From an uncultured Bacteroidales bacterium (lineage in GTDB: Bacteria > Bacteroidota > Bacteroidia > Bacteroidales > P3), in contig CAJUFX010000003.1 of NCBI GenBank assembly GCA_910586395.1, positions 65,915 to 129,914 of the forward strand: a stretch of DNA of 64,000 nucleotides. Direction: 5' to 3'. Positions 34,293 to 41,069 of the stretch are shown here, piece by piece; position 1 is the stretch's first letter; each line of letters starts with the position of its first letter. Made by a program: the position numbers and the translations under genes. The notes beneath the pieces are model-generated. The model had not been told where the DNA came from, ran no database searches, and saw only the letters and a program-made list of their open reading frames with translations.

Positions 34293-35166
34293 CAGGATTT
34301 TACGGTGGACGCGCGTCGGTAGGGCGGGCTTTTCCGGTGTAGCGGGCCGGGTGTTGCCGGTGGTCGCGGCTTTTGCGATGTGGCTGTCGGTGTCGTCGTT
34401 CGGCGCGTTGCAGGCGCAGGTGCCCGCGCGGCCGGTGCCGCCGCGTTTGGTGAACGACATGGCCGGGGTGTTCTCGCCGGCGCAACGGCAGGCGATGGAG
34501 ATGGAGCTCGTGGCTTTCGACGATACGACGTCCAATCAGATAGCGGTCGTGACCTTGCCGTCGCTGGGCGGTTACGCGGCGGCCGACATGGCCTACGAAA
34601 TCGGCAAGCGGTGGGGGGTAGGGCAGGCTGAGTACGACAACGGCGTCGTCGTGCTGATCAAGCCCAAGACGGCCGACGGCAGCGGCGAGGTGTTTATCGC
34701 GCCGGGCTACGGCTTGGAGGGGGCCATTCCCGATGCGGTCTGCAAGCGGATCATCGAAGACGAGATGATTCCTTATTTCCGCGAAAACGATTATTATGGC
34801 GGCACGCAGGCGGCTTTGGCGGTCTTGAAAGCCTTGGCGGCCGGTGAAATCAAGGCCGAAAACTACCTGAAGGACGATGTGACGGAGGTGATTTTAGGGG
34901 CGGCCGTCGCCGTGGTTTTGGGTTTCATCCTGCTGGTGGTGATGCTGGTTATCGGCGGCAAGAACAAGGACGGTTTCAACGGCGGCGGAGACGGCGGGGA
35001 CGGTAACGGATTAGGCGCGGCCATGGGATTGTTGTGGTTGCTGTCGCAAAGCGGCAACCGGTCGCACGGCGGTTCGTGGGGCGGTTTCTCCGGCGGAGGC
35101 GGCTTTGGAGGCGGTGGCTTCGGCGGGGGCGGTTTCGGCGGCGGAGGCGCCGGCGGCCGCTGGTAA
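34282..35166 (+). CDS. TPM-domain membrane protein with glycine-rich tail (YgcG-like)
   Basis: The 294-residue protein has an N-terminal signal segment (VLPVVAAFAMWLSVSSFGALQAQ), an extracytoplasmic TPM domain (RLVNDMAGVFSPAQRQ ... VVTLPSLGGYAAADMAYEIGKRWGVGQ), a C-terminal membrane helix (VILGAAVAVVLGFILLVVMLVIGG) and a glycine-rich tail with repeated GGGGFGG units. This is the YgcG layout found beside lemA. The start at 34282 overlaps the previous gene's stop. Confidence 0.88.
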   Translation: MKNSRILRWTRVGRAGFSGVAGRVLPVVAAFAMWLSVSSFGALQAQVPARPVPPRLVNDMAGVFSPAQRQAMEMELVAFDDTTSNQIAVVTLPSLGGYAAADMAYEIGKRWGVGQAEYDNGVVVLIKPKTADGSGEVFIAPGYGLEGAIPDAVCKRIIEDEMIPYFRENDYYGGTQAALAVLKALAAGEIKAENYLKDDVTEVILGAAVAVVLGFILLVVMLVIGGKNKDGFNGGGDGGDGNGLGAAMGLLWLLSQSGNRSHGGSWGGFSGGGGFGGGGFGGGGFGGGGAGGRW

Positions 35167-35233
35167 GCGCCGGATAGGTGGGGTATAACGATGCGTTTTT
35201 CCTCGCCAGCCCGAAGTGTGTTTGTATAATGTT

Positions 35234-35689
35234 TTGAATATAAAGAAGATTCTGTTTGTATGCCATGGCAACATCTGCCGTTCGCCCATGGCTGAATATG
35301 TGATGAAGGCGCTCGTGGCCGAGGCAGGCCGCTCGGCCGAATTCGAAATCGCGTCGGCCGCCACTTCGGCCGAGGAAATCGGCAACGGCGTGTATCCGCC
35401 CGTGCGCCGGTTGCTGGAGGCGGCCGACATCGACTGTTCGGCCCATGCCGCCCGGCAGATGACGGTGGCCGACTACCGGCATTACGACCTCGTCGTGGTC
35501 ATGGACGGACAGAATTTGGCCAACATCCGCCGCATCATCGGCAGCGACCCCGACGGCAAGGTGTGCCGGCTGTTGGACTTTACGCCCACGCCCGGCGACA
35601 TCGCCGACCCGTGGTACACGCGCGACTTCAACCTGACCTGGCGGCAGGTCAACGCCGGTTGCCGCGCCCTGCTGGCGCGGCTGGCTTGA
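35234..35689 (+). CDS. Low-molecular-weight protein tyrosine phosphatase
   Basis: The 151-residue protein has the active-site loop VCHGNICRSPMAE (Cys10) and the general-acid region TPTPGDIADPWY with the conserved Asp-Pro. It would dephosphorylate phosphotyrosine or arsenate/phosphoarginine-type substrates; targets are unknown. No ATG is available near the N-terminus: TTG at 35234 (MNIKKILF) is preferred, GTG at 35216 is the alternative. Confidence 0.88.
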   Translation: MNIKKILFVCHGNICRSPMAEYVMKALVAEAGRSAEFEIASAATSAEEIGNGVYPPVRRLLEAADIDCSAHAARQMTVADYRHYDLVVVMDGQNLANIRRIIGSDPDGKVCRLLDFTPTPGDIADPWYTRDFNLTWRQVNAGCRALLARLA

Positions 35690-35725
35690 GGATGTTTATA
35701 GTGGCGTCAGATGTGCTGTCCACCG

Positions 35726-35739
35726 TGATGGCGCTATCA
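35726..35739. promoter_or_regulatory. Possible operator of the toxin-antitoxin pair
   Basis: TGATGGCGCTATCA is a 14-base near-palindrome located upstream of the toxin-antitoxin genes and of their TAAATTTG promoter box. Type II antitoxins usually bind such palindromes to repress their own operon. Confidence 0.35.
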
Positions 35740-35763
35740 TCCACCCGTGTTGCATATTTTTTG

Positions 35764-35771
35764 TAAATTTG
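35764..35771 (+). promoter_or_regulatory. Promoter -7 box of the toxin-antitoxin pair
   Basis: TAAATTTG matches the Bacteroidota -7 element TAnnTTTG; no clear TTTG is found 19-21 bases upstream. Transcription would begin near 35777, about 20 bases before the antitoxin ATG. Confidence 0.5.
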
Positions 35772-35795
35772 TCGGTAAATAAAGGGGGAAAAACG

Positions 35796-36020
35796 ATGAC
35801 ACAATTGATATTGAACATAGAAAATCCGGATATTCTGCCAAGTTTGCGTAAGGTGCTTGGGGAGTTGAAGGGCGTTTCCATAGCGCAGAGTGTGTCGGAT
35901 ACGTCGGATGATATGATATTGAAGAGCATAGAGACTGCGTATGAAGAGGTCCGTTCTGCGCGTAAACAAGGAAAGCGCTTGGAGCAATTGGATGAATTGA
36001 TAGCAGAGTTAAAGGCTTAA
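35796..36020 (+). CDS. Putative antitoxin of a RelE-type toxin-antitoxin pair
   Basis: The 74-residue protein (MTQLILNIENPDILPSLRKV ...) is mostly helical with an acidic/basic C-terminal helix. It sits five bases before a RelE/ParE-type toxin gene, the usual antitoxin position. GGGGGAAAAA before the ATG provides a ribosome-binding site. Base composition is clearly more AT-rich than that of the neighbouring core genes, suggesting recent acquisition. The family itself is not recognised; the call rests on size and context. Confidence 0.7.
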   Translation: MTQLILNIENPDILPSLRKVLGELKGVSIAQSVSDTSDDMILKSIETAYEEVRSARKQGKRLEQLDELIAELKA

Positions 36021-36025
36021 GGTGG

Positions 36026-36358
36026 ATGGTCAATATCTATTATACTTCCGAGTTTAAGAAACGGGCCAAGCAGTTGTCTAAAAAATATGTCTCGTTTGTA
36101 ACGGATTTGTCTGATTTGCAATGTCGATTGAAAGAGAATCCTTATGATGGCATCGATTTGGGGAATGGCATACGGAAAATTCGTATGCGGATTGTCAGTA
36201 AGGGAAAAGGCAAGAGCGGTGGCGCCAGGGTCATTTCGTTTATAGTCGCTGTTTCGGAAGACGTGGAGGTTACCTTACTGACGATTTATGATAAATCGGA
36301 ACAGGGCAATATCAGCGACAAGGCGATCAAACGTTTGATTGCCGATTTGCAGTATTAG
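36026..36358 (+). CDS. RelE/ParE-family toxin
   Basis: The 110-residue protein has the RelE/HigB-like pattern: an N-terminal beta strand and helices (YYTSEFKKRAKQLSKKY), LKENPYDGIDLGNGIRKIRMRI, GGARVISFIVAV and the C-terminal strand TLLTIYDKSEQGNI. Such toxins cut mRNA at the ribosome or target gyrase. Paired with the upstream antitoxin it forms a complete-looking type II module in an AT-rich patch. Confidence 0.82.
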   Translation: MVNIYYTSEFKKRAKQLSKKYVSFVTDLSDLQCRLKENPYDGIDLGNGIRKIRMRIVSKGKGKSGGARVISFIVAVSEDVEVTLLTIYDKSEQGNISDKAIKRLIADLQY

Positions 36359-36370
36359 TTTATTTCTTTA

Positions 36371-36751
36371 TCAGGCTTTTCCGGCTTGTTTTTCAGCGGC
36401 TCTGCGGTGCTTTAGGATGGGTTTCATATTTTGCAACGCCCATTCGGTCAGCGTGTGGATGATGGGGACGAGCGACTTCCCGGTATCCGTCAGCGCGTAT
36501 TCCACGCGGAGGGGAACTTCCGGAAAGACCGTGCGGCTCACGAGGCCGTCCGCTTCCAATACATGTAACGTATTGGCGAGCACTTTCGTTGAAATGTCGG
36601 GTATTTGCTTACTCAATTGATTGAACCGTATCGGGCCGTTTTCATCGAGAATCAGAATCAATAACAAGGCCCATTTGTTGCCGAAGCGGGCCACGACGTT
36701 CCGGATCGGACAGATTTCGATGATTGAATTTTTTTCCTCTTTTTTTATCAT
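36371..36751 (-). CDS. HxlR-family transcriptional regulator
   Basis: The 126-residue winged-helix protein shows the HxlR signature CPIRNVVARFGNKWALLLILIL, RFNQLSKQIPDISTKVL and LVSRTVFPEVPLRVEYALTDTG. Cys14 in EICPI corresponds to the conserved redox- or electrophile-sensing Cys of this family. It is divergently oriented from a cupin gene, and two AGTTAC-type inverted repeats lie between them, so it probably controls itself and the cupin. Confidence 0.92.
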   Translation of the reverse strand: MIKKEEKNSIIEICPIRNVVARFGNKWALLLILILDENGPIRFNQLSKQIPDISTKVLANTLHVLEADGLVSRTVFPEVPLRVEYALTDTGKSLVPIIHTLTEWALQNMKPILKHRRAAEKQAGKA

Positions 36752-36788
36752 GTCAATCGCTTGTTTTTGACCAAAAGTGACATTTAGG

Positions 36789-36814
36789 TAAGTTACTGGT
36801 CTATTTGTAACTTA
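36789..36814. promoter_or_regulatory. Operator-like inverted repeat 1 between hxlR and cupin
   Basis: TAAGTTAC (36789-36796) and GTAACTTA (36807-36814) are perfect 8-bp inverted arms with a 10-base spacer. They lie just upstream of the likely cupin promoter and share their core with repeat 2. Confidence 0.6.
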
Positions 36815-36845
36815 TTGGTTGCTATGATTTAGGGTTTTATTTTTG
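36815..36845 (+). promoter_or_regulatory. Likely cupin promoter
   Basis: TTGG (36815-36818) and TATTTTTG (36838-36845) are 19 bases apart, near the Bacteroidota consensus. Operator-like repeats lie directly on both sides. The leader to the cupin ATG would be about 190 bases. Confidence 0.5.
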
Positions 36846-36861
36846 CAGTGTTGAAAAGATG

Positions 36862-36884
36862 GTAACTTTCTAATACAAAGTTAC
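36862..36884. promoter_or_regulatory. Operator-like inverted repeat 2 between hxlR and cupin
   Basis: GTAACTTT (36862-36869) and AAAGTTAC (36877-36884) are perfect 8-bp inverted arms with a 7-base spacer, just downstream of the predicted cupin transcription start. They share the AGTTAC half-site with repeat 1. Confidence 0.6.
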
Positions 36885-37041
36885 TGTTTTTGGGCGATAA
36901 GACCAAACGGCTGCGACGCAGATTAGGGGCGCAAAGTCGGGGCGCGTCAGAAAAACAGATTCGGGGAGGCAAAAAACGCGGTTAGCCTGAATGCCCCGGC
37001 TTGAAACACGCAAACCAATAACCAATAAAACCATAAAAGAC

Positions 37042-37491
37042 ATGAAAACGATGCAAAAAACAGCGGAGGCGGCCAACTTTACCGCCGTGGACTTCGGTAA
37101 AATGAACGATTTGAAAGACTATGTGCTGGAACTGGGGCCGGACGTCAAGATTCCCGGAAAGGTGTTCGGCGGCGCGGTCCTGAAGGCGACGGGGGGCGAC
37201 TTCTCGTTTCAGATGTTTCAGCCGGGTACGGAAACGGGCTTCCTCCATGCGCACAAGACCCACGAGGAACTCTATTTCTTTTTGAGCGGTTCGGGCGAAT
37301 TTCAGGTGGACGGGCAGGTGTTTCCCGTACACGAAGGCAGCGTGGTGCGTGTGGCGCCGGCTGGCAAACGCTCGGTGCGCAACAACGGGACCGCGCCGCT
37401 CGTTATGCTCTGCGTGCAGTACCGCGGCAACACGCTTACGGCCGAAGACGCCGCCGACGGCAATATCCTCAACGAGCCGGTCAAGTGGTAA
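37042..37491 (+). CDS. Cupin-domain protein
   Basis: The 149-residue protein has a single cupin fold with the two metal motifs: GFLHAHKTHEELYFFLSGSGEF (His/His/Glu) and a degenerate second motif (RVAPAGKRSVRNNG) in which the usual metal His is replaced. It may bind a small molecule or act as a mild dioxygenase or isomerase. It is divergent from the HxlR gene; HxlR regulators often control quinone or aldehyde detoxification functions. MKTMQK at 37042 is the chosen start. Confidence 0.85.
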   Translation: MKTMQKTAEAANFTAVDFGKMNDLKDYVLELGPDVKIPGKVFGGAVLKATGGDFSFQMFQPGTETGFLHAHKTHEELYFFLSGSGEFQVDGQVFPVHEGSVVRVAPAGKRSVRNNGTAPLVMLCVQYRGNTLTAEDAADGNILNEPVKW

Positions 37492-37515
37492 ACGCCCGGC
37501 TGTCCCGCCCGCTCC

Positions 37516-37551
<36 letters not shown>

Positions 37552-37602
37552 CACCGGCTATCCGGTGGTTCAGGCGGCCGTCGTCGGGTCGATCCGTAAT
37601 GG

Positions 37603-37640
37603 AATCCCCGTCTGCCAGGTTGCGGACGGGGATTTATTTT
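37603..37640 (+). terminator. Terminator after the cupin gene
   Basis: AATCCCCGTC (37603-37612) pairs perfectly with GACGGGGATT (37625-37634) and is followed by TATTTTT. It could also end the convergent minus-strand transcript. Confidence 0.85.
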
Positions 37641-37670
37641 TCGTCCGCTTGGGCGGGCAGGGCGGTTTAC

Positions 37671-38654
37671 CTAATAGAGCCTGTGTTCTGTCTGCGGGTT
37701 TACCGTCTTGTAAACCAGTTCGCCGCGTTCAAGGTTTAGGATGACGTCCGTCTTTTCGTTATGAAGCCTTACGTCTGAGGCCAATATCTTGTCGCCCTTG
37801 TAGAGGGCGGTCCGCTGTGCATCCGTCAGCCGCAAGCGGTCGAAGATGCTCTCCAGGCAGTCGGTGCCTGTCTTGCTGTAATCGAACTCCGCGCGTTGCA
37901 GATAGCACGGTTCTTCGCCCTCCTTAAGGTCGGATTCAACAAGTTGTTGCAACGGCACCTTGACAAAGTCGGAGAGAGTTTGTAATTTTGTCTGCGTAAG
38001 GCGTATGTCCGTCGGCGGTGTCGGTTCGCATCGTGAGGACGGCATCGAGATACCGGGCATACCGTCTTTAATGGGAGGAGCGTAACCGAGGGCTGTAGTT
38101 ACCCCGTGCGATGCGGGAAATTCTGATGGACAGGTTACGATTCCTCTCATTTCTTTTACATTCAGGGCATAGGCTTTGGCTTCTTCGCCCAGTTCCACCG
38201 TCCCGTCGTAGTATTCCCGTATCATCATCCGGACCGAATAGGGCTTGCCGTCAATCCATGCGCCGGCATAGAACCGGTGGTTGGCCTTGATGCGGTTGTT
38301 TCCCTTTACTTCCTTGCCATGGGAATTGATTCTGGTAGCCGGTTCCAATTTGGAATATCCTAAGACGGCGATTCTTACCAGTGTGTCCAGATTGGTTACG
38401 GCGGAGAGGTGGATGGGTGTCAATACTTCATTGTCGTAAATTTCGTTGGTCATTTTTCCGATGCCTTCATTAGACAGGAAAAAGTGCCACCCGCTGTACT
38501 TGTTGTATAGTAGGTGGGGCAACGTTCTGAGTTCGTCCCGGGTCTGAGGTGCTGAGAGGGGGCGGTATTCTACGTTCACCATTTGGACGGCGGTGTCCAA
38601 AGCCGGCAGTTCGAGCGGCCGTCGGTTGAGCATTCTGAAATTCTGCATGTTCAT
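37671..38654 (-). CDS. Probable mobile-element-associated protein of unknown function
   Basis: The 327-residue protein starts MNMQNFRMLNRRPLELPALD and contains HLLYNKYSGWHFFLSN, ANHRFYAGAWIDGKPYSVRM, a MREYYDGT-type strand pattern (MIREYYDGTVEL) and a C-terminal segment ASDVRLHNEKTDVILNLERG. Parts recall domains seen in large polyvalent or MuF-type phage and conjugative-element proteins, some with nuclease-like folds, but no family can be named with confidence. It sits alone beside a long repeat-rich gap and a DUF234 ATPase. In-frame sequence upstream to 38933 lacks protein-like character. Confidence 0.55.
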   Translation of the reverse strand: MNMQNFRMLNRRPLELPALDTAVQMVNVEYRPLSAPQTRDELRTLPHLLYNKYSGWHFFLSNEGIGKMTNEIYDNEVLTPIHLSAVTNLDTLVRIAVLGYSKLEPATRINSHGKEVKGNNRIKANHRFYAGAWIDGKPYSVRMMIREYYDGTVELGEEAKAYALNVKEMRGIVTCPSEFPASHGVTTALGYAPPIKDGMPGISMPSSRCEPTPPTDIRLTQTKLQTLSDFVKVPLQQLVESDLKEGEEPCYLQRAEFDYSKTGTDCLESIFDRLRLTDAQRTALYKGDKILASDVRLHNEKTDVILNLERGELVYKTVNPQTEHRLY

Positions 38655-39360
38655 TTTTGTTTGTATATGGGTTGTGGCGGATGGGGGCGCAACGTGTGAC
38701 CGCAAGGCTGGTTTATAGCGTTTTGCAGCAACCGCAACGCTGGCTCTTAATATGTGACCATCGCGGTTGTTAATAACGTTTGACCGCAACCTGTATAGGA
38801 TTATACGTTCGGGGATAGAAAACAGATGAGAAAAAGTTGAGGAACCCGCTCTAATGGCGGCTTGTGGCGCGTTGGACGATTGCTTTTGCCGGCCATCGCG
38901 CTTTTCGCGGCGACAACGCTGTTGCGCCTCCACATACGCTGCGCTCCCTAAGTGCGGCTACACAGCGTGTCGTCCGCTAATACGCCCCGCCCACGAGTCC
39001 CGCGGCCATCCTGAAACCCGCGCCACGGCTCAGAAGTTCGCTTTCGCGCACCATTTATTCACGTCATAAATTGTACATAGCGGTGTTCATGATTTTGCTA
39101 CGCGTGAAGTTCGGCGGCGGTTCGGCATAGCCCAAGTGAACTTGATCTCTGCGCTCACCTTGCACGAACTTTCGCTACGCTCAATTCTCGCCATGGCATA
39201 CGATCAAGCAAGCTTGGCGTCTGCTCGTTTATTTTCGATGAAGTCCGGCTGCGATTCGGACATTGAAGCGAGCTTCATGTCACTCACCTTGCACGGACTT
39301 TGGCTTAACGAAATGGTTGAAAAATTTTCTTTAAATATTGACAATCCGATATATATATTA
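38655..39360. repeat. Repeat-rich non-coding region
   Basis: No gene is supported in this gap. Near 38695-38790 the motif TGACC(G/A)C recurs three times. From 38850 to 39330 there are many short inverted stretches (for example GCGCTTTTCGCGGCG, TACGCTGCGCTCC). CTCACCTTGCACGAACTTT at 39154-39172 recurs as CTCACCTTGCACGGACTTT at 39283-39301. The hairpin at 39259-39281 (GACATTGAAG-CGAG-CTTCATGTC) is the reverse complement of the 15284-15306 hairpin type, with a changed loop and paired changes in the outer stem. Confidence 0.6.
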
Positions 39361-39453
39361 CGTTAGCGGCTTGAAAACGGGGCGGTGGGGAATGTGGCTG
39401 GAGATTATGGAATAATCATGAAAAAAAGATAGTTATGAAAAAATGAAAATACC

Positions 39454-39536
39454 TGCCCCCCAAAGTTAGGCATAAAATTCAGGGGGCATCCCCGCCGCCA
39501 TGCGTTGTAGTGGCCGCGCGGCGGACGGGGGGCATG
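39454..39536 (-). terminator. G/C-rich hairpins after the DUF234 ATPase
   Basis: TGCCCCC (39454-39460) can pair with GGGGGCA (39482-39488), and CCCCGCCGCC (39490-39499) with GGCGG-A-CGGGG near 39515-39527. The GGGGGGCA at 39527-39534 can also pair with the first arm, so alternative folds are possible. Read on the minus strand they follow the ATPase stop and probably end its transcript. Confidence 0.5.
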
Positions 39537-39555
39537 TTTTTACCCCAAGATGCCG

Positions 39556-40944
39556 TTAGCTTTCGCCATAGGCAAAATCCACAATATTTTGTGGATAGAG
39601 GATATTTATTTTCTCAACAGGGTCTTTAGGCGTGTTTTTCAGAAATAGGACGGGGATGATTTTCTTGTCTTTAGCAAAAGGCAGACAGGCGGCCTTGTCA
39701 AGAAGCCTCTTTTGAATCACGGCGGCGATTTCTGGTGCCGTCCATTTGCATTCTCCGACCAAAAGGGCTTTCCCGTCTTCCGATTCGGCCATTACATCGA
39801 ATTCCATTTCCCGAAACCCGGTGTCTGTTTTGACGGTTCCCCACCAACGGGCGGCTTCACCCCAGCGGTATCCGAAAAGCCGGTTGCCGCTGACGGTCTC
39901 CCGGCAAAGGTATTCCCAATAAAGGCTTACATATTCATTCATGTGCCTCTCTATTGTTTCGAGCACATAGCTCCGCCGACCCCGTCCGATATTGGAGAGG
40001 TTGGGCATAATGAAGGTGTAGTAAAAATTAACCAATGGGTCGTGGATACGGTAGAGGCTTTTTTTGGATTTTTTAGGACTTTCGCCAAAGGGAATGTCCC
40101 GCCGCAGATATTTCATCTGTATCAAACGGTCGATAGGACCTGACAAAGCCGTGGCTTCGCGGCCCATCCGCGTGGCTATTTCGGCTAGGCGGTTGGCACC
40201 GCCGGCCACTATGGCCAGTAATGATTCCGATTGAACCGTGGCTGTCATGTCGTCCAGAAACAACCGTTTTGGTTCATCATACAAAATGGCGGTAGGGCTC
40301 AGCATGGTGTTCCGGATGGCGTCCTGTAAATCGGTATATTCCGTCCGCAATTCCCAATAGCGCGGCACGCCGCCCCATACACTGTATTCTTCAATCGTGG
40401 TTACGGCGTCTGTATGGAGCGCTTCTTGCAGATACGGCAGGGGCAGAGGTTGTATGTTCAAGATGGCGTGAGCCCGACCGAATAAAGGTTCGGATTGCGA
40501 AAGCACCATATTCTGCATCATACGTTGCGAACTTCCGCAAATGATAAGGTTGTATTTCAGCGTTTTTTCGTCGATGAGCCGTTGCAAAACGGACGGTAGT
40601 TCCGGCGAATGTTTCACCATATAGGGAAACTCATCGAGGCATAGGGTAAATTGACTTGTTGTCAAGGCGTTGAGTATTCTGAAAAGATCTTCCCAGGACG
40701 TATATTGGGCCGAAGCCAGTTCCGGATGTTTTTCGGAAAGCTGTTTCTTCAAAAGTTCGCGTTGTATAGGGGCTATGACATCGCCCGCCATATAGTAAAC
40801 ATCATCCGGGGTCAAGACCCGTTTGATTAAAGTGGATTTGCCCAGTCGTCGTCTTCCGAGCACAACGACGAATCGGGGCGGAGTATCCTGATTAAGGGCA
40901 TGATTCAATGCGGCGATTTCTTCTTGGCGATCCAAAAAATCCAT
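39556..40944 (-). CDS. ATPase with DUF234 nuclease-like C-terminal domain
   Basis: The 462-residue protein starts MDFLDRQEEIAALNHAL and has a STAND/archaeal-type ATPase domain (Walker A GRRRLGKST, Walker B LCLDEFPYM, GSSQRMM). A winged-helix region follows, and a C-terminal DUF234 domain with EFDVMAESEDGKALLVGECKW, a PD-(D/E)xK nuclease-like motif. This family is common and patchily distributed in Bacteroidota and archaea, with unknown function; a role in mobile elements or defence is suspected. It stands alone in an AT-rich accessory stretch. Confidence 0.85.
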   Translation of the reverse strand: MDFLDRQEEIAALNHALNQDTPPRFVVVLGRRRLGKSTLIKRVLTPDDVYYMAGDVIAPIQRELLKKQLSEKHPELASAQYTSWEDLFRILNALTTSQFTLCLDEFPYMVKHSPELPSVLQRLIDEKTLKYNLIICGSSQRMMQNMVLSQSEPLFGRAHAILNIQPLPLPYLQEALHTDAVTTIEEYSVWGGVPRYWELRTEYTDLQDAIRNTMLSPTAILYDEPKRLFLDDMTATVQSESLLAIVAGGANRLAEIATRMGREATALSGPIDRLIQMKYLRRDIPFGESPKKSKKSLYRIHDPLVNFYYTFIMPNLSNIGRGRRSYVLETIERHMNEYVSLYWEYLCRETVSGNRLFGYRWGEAARWWGTVKTDTGFREMEFDVMAESEDGKALLVGECKWTAPEIAAVIQKRLLDKAACLPFAKDKKIIPVLFLKNTPKDPVEKINILYPQNIVDFAYGES

Positions 40945-40958
40945 AAACCGTGTGTATT

Positions 40959-41003
40959 AATAATTATATTTTCGAAAAATTATTTTTTGCAAATATAATT
41001 ATT
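40959..41003. promoter_or_regulatory. 13-bp inverted repeat over the ATPase promoter
   Basis: AATAATTATATTT (40959-40971) and AAATATAATTATT (40991-41003) are perfect inverted arms. The right arm overlaps the minus-strand -7 box TATATTTG (40997-40990); a TTCG lies 19 bases upstream of it (41020-41017). This arrangement suits autoregulation of the ATPase gene. Confidence 0.55.
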
Positions 41004-41049
41004 TTTCATCAGATGTCGAAATCGAATGACGTTTCGTGAAGCAGGGGGA

Positions 41050-41068
41050 CCAGCGGTTATCCCGCTGG
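41050..41068 (-). terminator. Hairpin at the end of the nuo operon
   Basis: CCAGCGG (41050-41056) and CCGCTGG (41062-41068) form a 7-bp hairpin directly after the nuoN stop. It has no T-run, so termination may need another factor. Confidence 0.5.
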
Positions 41069-41069
41069 C

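Noticed and set aside
38854-39366. Small plus-strand frames in the long gap
   Set aside because: They follow short inverted repeats, lack ribosome-binding sites and have no recognisable sequence, so the region is treated as non-coding.
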